From positions 1 to 10,712 of the forward strand of contig WFPT01000125.1 of assembly GCA_015487365.1 (NCBI GenBank): a DNA stretch of 10,712 bases. Reading direction: 5' to 3'. Of the stretch, positions 7,461 to 10,712 are shown one piece after another; position 1 is the stretch's first letter; the number at the start of each line of letters is the position of its first letter. The position numbers were made by a program, and so were the translations under genes. The notes beneath the pieces were generated by a model. The model searched no databases. It was not told the DNA's origin and was given only the letters and a program-made list of their open reading frames with translations. Source of the stretch: Aquificaceae bacterium (lineage in GTDB: Bacteria; Aquificota; Aquificia; Aquificales; Aquificaceae).

Positions 7461-7939
7461 GCCTCTATCTATTTTCCCTCCTTTTTATAGTTTTAAATGT
7501 CCTCTTAAAGTTTTACGTAGATAAAGTTTTCTTTATAGAAAGGAGTAGGGAAGTTTCAAGGGCGGAAGGGGTTTTAATAAGCCTAAACTTTAAAGAAAGT
7601 AAGGTAATCCTTAGGGCAAGCGAACTACAACTAAGGGAAAAATTAAACTTTAAAGATGTAAAAATTTTGATAAAAAAATATAAAATTTTATCAAAATTTG
7701 CCCAATATTTTCCAAAAAGTGAAAAATTTTTTCTAAAAGGAGGGGTTAAGGTTTTTGGTAAGGGCCTTGAAGTTTCTTTAAGCTCCTTGGAAATTGACCT
7801 TAAAAGGGGCAAGGCCTTTGGAAAGGGGAAGGTGAGGATAAGGTACGGTAAAAACCTTATAGAGGGGGAGGGTGTAAAGATAAACTTTGAGCCCTTTAAG
7901 ATAGTTTTGGAGGGGGCCAAAAGTCGCCTTGTGCTATAA
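7424..7939 (+). CDS. lptC: LptC-like lipopolysaccharide export protein
   Basis: 171 residues from a TTG start. One hydrophobic helix at about 13-30 ([17 protein letters not shown]) would anchor the protein in the inner membrane, with the remainder in the periplasm. The last ~70 residues alternate short beta strands ([20 protein letters not shown], then [20 protein letters not shown], then FKIVLEGA), matching the LptC/LptA/OstA jellyroll pattern of 'gkgv.i....g..i.G.g...'. LptC passes LPS from the LptBFG transporter to LptA. Length is close to the usual ~190. Placement straight after kdsC, overlapping by 37 nt, is the classic kdsC-lptC arrangement and carries much of the identification; similarity by eye is weak. 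No lptA or lptB follows. The middle (7660-7735) is far richer in A+T than its surroundings. Confidence 0.68.
   Translation: MGKGYRELYGEVSLYLFSLLFIVLNVLLKFYVDKVFFIERSREVSRAEGVLISLNFKESKVILRASELQLREKLNFKDVKILIKKYKILSKFAQYFPKSEKFFLKGGVKVFGKGLEVSLSSLEIDLKRGKAFGKGKVRIRYGKNLIEGEGVKINFEPFKIVLEGAKSRLVL
7662..7699. repeat. Perfect 14-bp inverted repeat in A+T-rich patch of the lptC-like gene
   Basis: The arms AAATTTTGATAAAA (7662-7675) and TTTTATCAAAATTT (7686-7699) are exact reverse complements with a 10-nt loop. They lie wholly inside the coding frame (Lys/Ile/Leu-rich segment) in a region nearly free of G and C. They could form an mRNA hairpin or cruciform, or arise simply from Lys and Ile codons. 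Confidence 0.75.
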
Positions 7940-7940
7940 T
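7932..7940 (+). promoter_or_regulatory. Extended -10 promoter for rplF overlapping the lptC stop codon
   Basis: TGC followed directly by TATAAT (7935-7940) forms a consensus extended -10 element. The TAA stop of the lptC-like gene lies within it. Only seven bases separate it from the rplF ATG, so a transcript would start at or within a base or two of the ATG. No -35 match is seen at 17 nt, which extended -10 promoters do not need. Confidence 0.55.
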
Positions 7941-7947
7941 CTTTCCT

Positions 7948-8490
7948 ATGTCAAGGCTTGCCAAAAGGCCCATAGAAATCCCAAAGGGTGTTGAGGTAAA
8001 GCTGGAAGGGGATAGGTTGGTGGTAAAGGGTCCGAAGGGTCAAAACCATTTAAAACTACATCCCGACGTAAAGGTGGAGATAGAGGATGGAAAGATATGG
8101 GTCAGGAGACCAACGGATAGGAAGTTTCACAAGGCCATACAGGGGACCACTTGGGCTCTTATAAGGAACGCGGTAAAGGGGGTGAGCGAAGGTTTTAGCG
8201 TAAGGTTAGAGGTGGTTGGCTTAGGTTATAGGGTAGCTATGAAGGGGAGGACCCTAGAACTCAACTTGGGCTACTCTCACCCAATCCGCTACGAGCCCCC
8301 CGAGGGGGTGGAGGTGAAGGTGGAGGGGAATAACAAGATAGTGGTTTTTGGGGTTGATAAGCAAAAGGTCGGTCAGGTTGCAGCCATAATTAGGGATTTT
8401 AGGAGGCCAGACCCTTACAAGGGTAAGGGGATAAGGTACGAAGGAGAAGAGCTAAAACTCAAACCGGGTAAGCAGGCGGGTAAGAAGTGA
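7948..8490 (+). CDS. rplF: 50S ribosomal protein L6 (uL6)
   Basis: 180 residues, the normal length. The opening MSRLAKRPIEIPKGVEVKLEG corresponds to the usual MSRIGK.PI.IP.GV. Two tandem alpha/beta domains follow; the C-terminal one carries LEVVGLGYRVAMKGRTLELN, the strong family sequence GYSHPIRYEPPEGV, and the RNA-binding VGQVAAIIRDFRRPDPYKGK then GIRYEGEELKLKPGK. L6 binds 23S rRNA near the sarcin-ricin loop. What is odd is the location: neighbours are an lptC-like gene and purE rather than rpsH and rplR of the spc ribosomal protein operon. No Shine-Dalgarno precedes the ATG; a consensus -10 box is seven bases upstream. The stop codon overlaps the purE ATG (TGATG). Whether this is the only rplF copy cannot be known from here. 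Confidence 0.97.
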   Translation: MSRLAKRPIEIPKGVEVKLEGDRLVVKGPKGQNHLKLHPDVKVEIEDGKIWVRRPTDRKFHKAIQGTTWALIRNAVKGVSEGFSVRLEVVGLGYRVAMKGRTLELNLGYSHPIRYEPPEGVEVKVEGNNKIVVFGVDKQKVGQVAAIIRDFRRPDPYKGKGIRYEGEELKLKPGKQAGKK

Positions 8491-8933
8491 TGAAGGTGGT
8501 AGTCCTTATGGGCAGTGAATCCGATAGGGAAAAGATGGAAGACTGCGTTAAGGTTTTAAAGGAAGCGGGTGTAAATTGTAAGGTAAAGGTTTTGTCCGCC
8601 CACAGGAGCCCCGAGGAGCTTAGGAAATTTATAAAGGAGGTTGAGGGGGAAACGGAAGTGTTTATAGCGGGTGCTGGGCTCTCCGCGCACCTACCGGGTT
8701 TTGTAGCCAGCTTAACCCTAAAACCCGTAATAGGAGTTCCCCTGGCGGTTCCACCCCTAAACGGCTTGGACTCCCTCCTTTCCATAGTTCAGATGCCCAA
8801 AGGGGTCCCCGTTGCAACGGTAGGTATAAACAACTCAAAGAATGCGGGGATATTGGCCCTGCAAATTTTGGCCTTAAAGGAAGAAAAACTCAAGGAGAAG
8901 TTAAAGGATGTCAGAGCACCAAGGGGCCTTTGA
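8490..8933 (+). CDS. purE: 5-(carboxyamino)imidazole ribonucleotide mutase PurE
   Basis: 147 residues from the ATG at 8490. PurE moves the carboxyl group of N5-CAIR to give CAIR in purine synthesis, as an octamer in the cytoplasm. The class I signatures are clear: VVVLMGSESDREKM at the start (substrate phosphate loop), VLSAHRSPEEL with the catalytic-type H38, and AGAGLSAHLPGFVASL, then GVPLAVPPLNGLDSLLSIVQ and PKGVPVATVGI. Slightly shorter than the usual ~160. The partner purK, which makes the substrate, is not nearby. An in-frame GTG at 8487 could add one residue; I prefer the ATG in the TGATG overlap with the rplF stop, which suggests translational coupling. The end overlaps the KaiC-like gene by 26 nt if that gene starts at 8908. 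Confidence 0.96.
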   Translation: MKVVVLMGSESDREKMEDCVKVLKEAGVNCKVKVLSAHRSPEELRKFIKEVEGETEVFIAGAGLSAHLPGFVASLTLKPVIGVPLAVPPLNGLDSLLSIVQMPKGVPVATVGINNSKNAGILALQILALKEEKLKEKLKDVRAPRGL

Positions 8934-9765
8934 AGAGGGACTTTACTCTATGGGGGAGGCCTTAAAGAGGGCCCCCCAAATAAGGGGAATTCCTACGGGT
9001 GTAGAAGGCTTGGACGAGCTCTTCTTTAAAACGGAGTTCGTTGAGGGAAAGCCCAGAAAGGTTCCCCTGGGGGGTATTCCTTCCTATGCGGTTATAAACT
9101 TAACGGGGGTTTCCGACACCGGTAAGTCCCTGATGGTGGAACAGTTTGCGGTAAAGAGGGCCTCCGAGGGTGAAGGGGTTTTGTTCGTAACCGTTGAAAG
9201 TCCCGCAACCTTCGTTAGTGTTTCCTTAAAGGAGAGGGCAAAGGCCATGGGCATAGAGCCTTCAAAGGTGGAAGAAAGGGTCTTTTTGGTGGATGTAGCT
9301 AGCTACAACAAACTCAGAGAAAATCTACCGGACCTCCTAAACACCTTAGCTTACGCCATAAAGAAGTTTAAGGTGCGCTACACCCTAATAGATTCCATAA
9401 CGGGTCTTTATGAGGCCAAGGAGATGATGGCAAGGACAGTGGTTAGGCAACTCTTTAACTTTATGAAGAAGTGGTATCAGACCGCCATCTTCGTTTCCCA
9501 AAAGAGGAGTGGGCACGAGGACCTTTCCGCGGAAGCTGCGGGGGGTTATGCCATAAGCCACATAGTGGATTGCACCATAGTTTTGGCAAAGGAGTTAATT
9601 TTAAGTAGAAGCCTTGCAAACCTTTACAAAGTTGAGGTGGGGGACGTGGTTAGGCTTTTCAGAATAGACGGTTGTAGGCTCTGCGGACACGACACCAGGA
9701 CACACCTGATGTTTATAACGGAAACGGGTCTGGTGAAGGTAGGGCCTCCCTTAGGAAAAAGGTAG
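8908..9765 (+). CDS. Single-domain KaiC-like RecA-superfamily ATPase
   Basis: 285 residues with one KaiC/RadA-type domain. IRGIPTGVEGLDELFF (25-40) is the usual KaiC entry motif; the Walker A loop is G67-VSDTGKS74; E97 in LFVTVES sits where KaiC has its catalytic Glu; Walker B is YTLIDS with D162; a RecA-like SQKRSGHEDLSAEAAGGYAI follows. The C-terminus has C256-x2-C259-x-H261-x4-H266, possibly a small metal site. KaiC itself has two domains; single-domain versions are known mainly from thermophiles and archaea (the thermophile-type KaiC families), and their roles in signalling or DNA metabolism are not settled. The start is uncertain: ATG 8908 has AAGGAG ten bases upstream and overlaps purE by 26 nt, while ATG 8950 has GAGGGA nine bases upstream and removes 14 residues before the conserved part. 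No KaiA or KaiB is present. Confidence 0.85.
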   Translation: MSEHQGAFEEGLYSMGEALKRAPQIRGIPTGVEGLDELFFKTEFVEGKPRKVPLGGIPSYAVINLTGVSDTGKSLMVEQFAVKRASEGEGVLFVTVESPATFVSVSLKERAKAMGIEPSKVEERVFLVDVASYNKLRENLPDLLNTLAYAIKKFKVRYTLIDSITGLYEAKEMMARTVVRQLFNFMKKWYQTAIFVSQKRSGHEDLSAEAAGGYAISHIVDCTIVLAKELILSRSLANLYKVEVGDVVRLFRIDGCRLCGHDTRTHLMFITETGLVKVGPPLGKR

Positions 9766-9768
9766 GTT

Positions 9769-10395
9769 ATGATTCCCTTAAAGGATGTAAATCCTACTTC
9801 AAGGAAACCGGTAGTGAATTACTCAATAATAGCCCTATGCCTTTTGGTCTGGTTTTACCAGCTGAAAAATCCCTATTCCCTATACGAATACGCCCTCATC
9901 CCTTCCAAAATCTTAGAAAGGCCCTATACCCTCTTAACCCACATGTTCTTACACGGTAGTTGGGCTCACCTAATTGGAAACCTTTGGTTCCTCTTCGTTT
10001 TTGGAGACAACGTAGAAGATAGGCTCGGAAGACTTAGGTATTTAAACCTATACCTCTATTCGGGCTTGGGGGCCTCCCTGTTACAACTTCTTGTAACCTT
10101 TATCTTCGGTGGCCTTAACGTTCCCATGGTGGGAGCTTCTGGTGCCATAAGCGGAGTTTTAGGGGCATACCTGTATTTATTTCCAAACGCAAGGGTTTTA
10201 GCCCTAATCCCTTTTTTCTTCTTCTTATACCTAACCGAAGTTCCTTCTTACTTCTTTATAGGCCTTTGGTTCTTAGTTCAGGTTTTAAACGGCCTAATAT
10301 CTTTACCCTTTATGGGCCATGGGGGAGTTGCCTGGTATGCACACATTGGAGGTTTTTTGGTAGGTTATAACTTGGTTAAGATGTGGAAGGTGTAA
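9769..10395 (+). CDS. Rhomboid-family intramembrane serine protease
   Basis: 208 residues, almost all hydrophobic, with about six membrane helices, the basic rhomboid core. The active-site pattern is complete: HxxxN (H67 to N71) in the second helix within HMFLHGSWAHLIGNLWF, the nucleophile S124 in GASGAISGVLGAYL, and the general base H192 in WYAHIGGFLVG. The L1 loop residues DNVEDRLGRLRY follow the second helix as expected. It would cut membrane-spanning substrates in the inner membrane; substrates are unknown. A good Shine-Dalgarno (AAAAAGG) lies six bases before the ATG at the end of the KaiC-like gene, three bases after its stop, so the two are in one operon. The gene ends where the mobile element region begins, apparently intact. 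Confidence 0.92.
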   Translation: MIPLKDVNPTSRKPVVNYSIIALCLLVWFYQLKNPYSLYEYALIPSKILERPYTLLTHMFLHGSWAHLIGNLWFLFVFGDNVEDRLGRLRYLNLYLYSGLGASLLQLLVTFIFGGLNVPMVGASGAISGVLGAYLYLFPNARVLALIPFFFFLYLTEVPSYFFIGLWFLVQVLNGLISLPFMGHGGVAWYAHIGGFLVGYNLVKMWKV

Positions 10396-10712
10396 GGGAG
10401 GTTGCAACAATTAAGATGCTGTGGACAAAATAGCAATAGTTACATCTTTTGTAGCAAGGATTTACAGCTCACGTGGGAGAAAAAAGAAAAATGCCAAAGG
10501 CTAAGACAACCATTCAAGCAAGACTGAAAGTCAAAGGAAAAGAAAAGGAAATACTTGATGACCTCATGAGACGCTGGTCATCCTGCATGAGATATGCATA
10601 CCTACTTGAAGGGAAAACAAGAAACGAGCTTAAAAGAGAGCTTCAAAAGGTCTTTAGCTTGAATTCCCGCTACGTAGACGATGCAATTTTGGAAGCTCAG
10701 AAAATTATTACA
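10396..10712 (+). mobile_element. Left part of an IS200/IS605-type (tnpB-only) element, right end outside window
   Basis: After the rhomboid stop there are 95 non-coding bases and then a tnpB-like gene. The non-coding part holds GTTGCAAC (10401-10408, a perfect palindrome), AAGATG (10413-10418) matched by CATCTT (10443-10448), and TTAC at 10440-10443 and 10462-10465. IS200/IS605 elements have subterminal hairpins and no terminal inverted repeats, so these are candidate end structures, but I cannot fix the exact left boundary. There is no room for a tnpA transposase gene to the left, so it is either a tnpB-only (IS1341-like) element or has tnpA on the far side. Confidence 0.6.
10491..10712 (+). 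CDS. tnpB: TnpB (OrfB) RNA-guided nuclease-type protein of IS200/IS605 elements, N-terminal part
   Basis: The ATG at 10491 opens a frame of 74 codons that reaches the window edge without a stop. It begins MPKAKTTIQARLKVKGKEKE and continues LDDLMRRWSSCMRYAYLLEG, KTRNELKRELQKVFSLNSRY and VDDAILEAQKII. The pattern 'ARLK... LDDLMRR.SSCMRYAY... LLEGKTRNEL... LNSRYVDDAI' is that of the helical N-terminal region of TnpB-family proteins of thermophiles. The catalytic RuvC residues and the zinc finger would lie further on. Codons differ from the host genes: Arg is AGA or CGC rather than AGG, and Ala is largely GCA/GCT. GGGAG lies 11 nt before the ATG; an in-frame GTG at 10473 is a less likely start. 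Confidence 0.8.
   Translation, partial: MPKAKTTIQARLKVKGKEKEILDDLMRRWSSCMRYAYLLEGKTRNELKRELQKVFSLNSRYVDDAILEAQKIIT

Noticed and set aside
7513..7920. Minus-strand open frame of 135 codons
   Set aside because: Antisense to the lptC-like gene, which has an RBS, a membrane helix and correct genomic context.
10401..10408. GTTGCAAC palindrome as terminator of the rhomboid operon
   Set aside because: There is no loop and no T run after it, so it cannot be an intrinsic terminator of the usual kind.
1..10712. CRISPR array, toxin-antitoxin pair or phage genes
   Set aside because: No regularly spaced direct repeats, no paired small toxin/antitoxin frames and no phage structural genes were seen; apart from tnpB all genes are ordinary chromosomal functions.

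Overview
The window looks like chromosomal DNA of a thermophilic bacterium of the Aquificales (Aquifex, Thermocrinis, Hydrogenobacter and relatives). This is inferred from very tight packing with overlapping genes, near-exclusive AGG/ATA/AAG codon choice with strongly purine-rich coding strands, TTG starts, an Aquifex-like KdsC sequence, and a single-domain KaiC-like ATPase of a type known mainly from thermophiles. No database search was possible, so genus is open. Fifteen genes (thirteen complete proteins, a partial rsmH at the left edge and a partial tnpB at the right edge) plus one tRNA fill almost the whole window. No stretch longer than 300 bases lacks a gene.

Left part (1-881, minus strand): a leftward run of a short type IV pilin-like protein, a small cupin and the start of rsmH, which methylates 16S rRNA. 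The cupin and rsmH overlap by 7 nt. From the opposite side of the same 19-nt spacer, a tRNA with anticodon CAU is read rightward. Seven bases after the tRNA begins a membrane-anchored PpiD/SurA-like periplasmic chaperone, which overlaps murA (first committed step of peptidoglycan synthesis). The tRNA and two envelope genes may therefore share one transcript.

Middle part (3483-5252, minus strand): efp, accB and a GalT/HIT-family nucleotidyltransferase form a leftward operon with 4-nt and 8-nt overlaps, and the last gene runs tail-to-tail 29 nt into murA. A 47-nt divergent promoter region (5253-5299) separates efp from ilvD, the branched-chain amino acid dehydratase.

Right part (5300-10395, plus strand): ilvD, kdsC and an lptC-like gene overlap one another. 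The last two suit lipopolysaccharide synthesis and export (Kdo formation, then the LptC inner-membrane anchor). A TATAAT box overlapping the lptC stop codon then starts a second run: rplF (ribosomal protein L6, standing alone away from its usual ribosomal protein neighbours), purE, a KaiC-like ATPase and a rhomboid protease. Both ilvD and rplF lack a Shine-Dalgarno sequence and have a -10-like box about 10 nt before the ATG, so they may be leaderless.

Right edge (10396-10712): directly after the rhomboid gene begins an IS200/IS605-type element with only a tnpB-like gene visible, cut by the window end. Its codon use (AGA, CGC, GCA, CTG) differs from the host genes, which fits recent acquisition. 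The most unusual points are the displaced, apparently leaderless rplF, the tRNA fused head-on to an envelope operon, the KaiC-like ATPase with a C-terminal Cys/His cluster, and the tnpB element. I see no clearly new multi-gene system.
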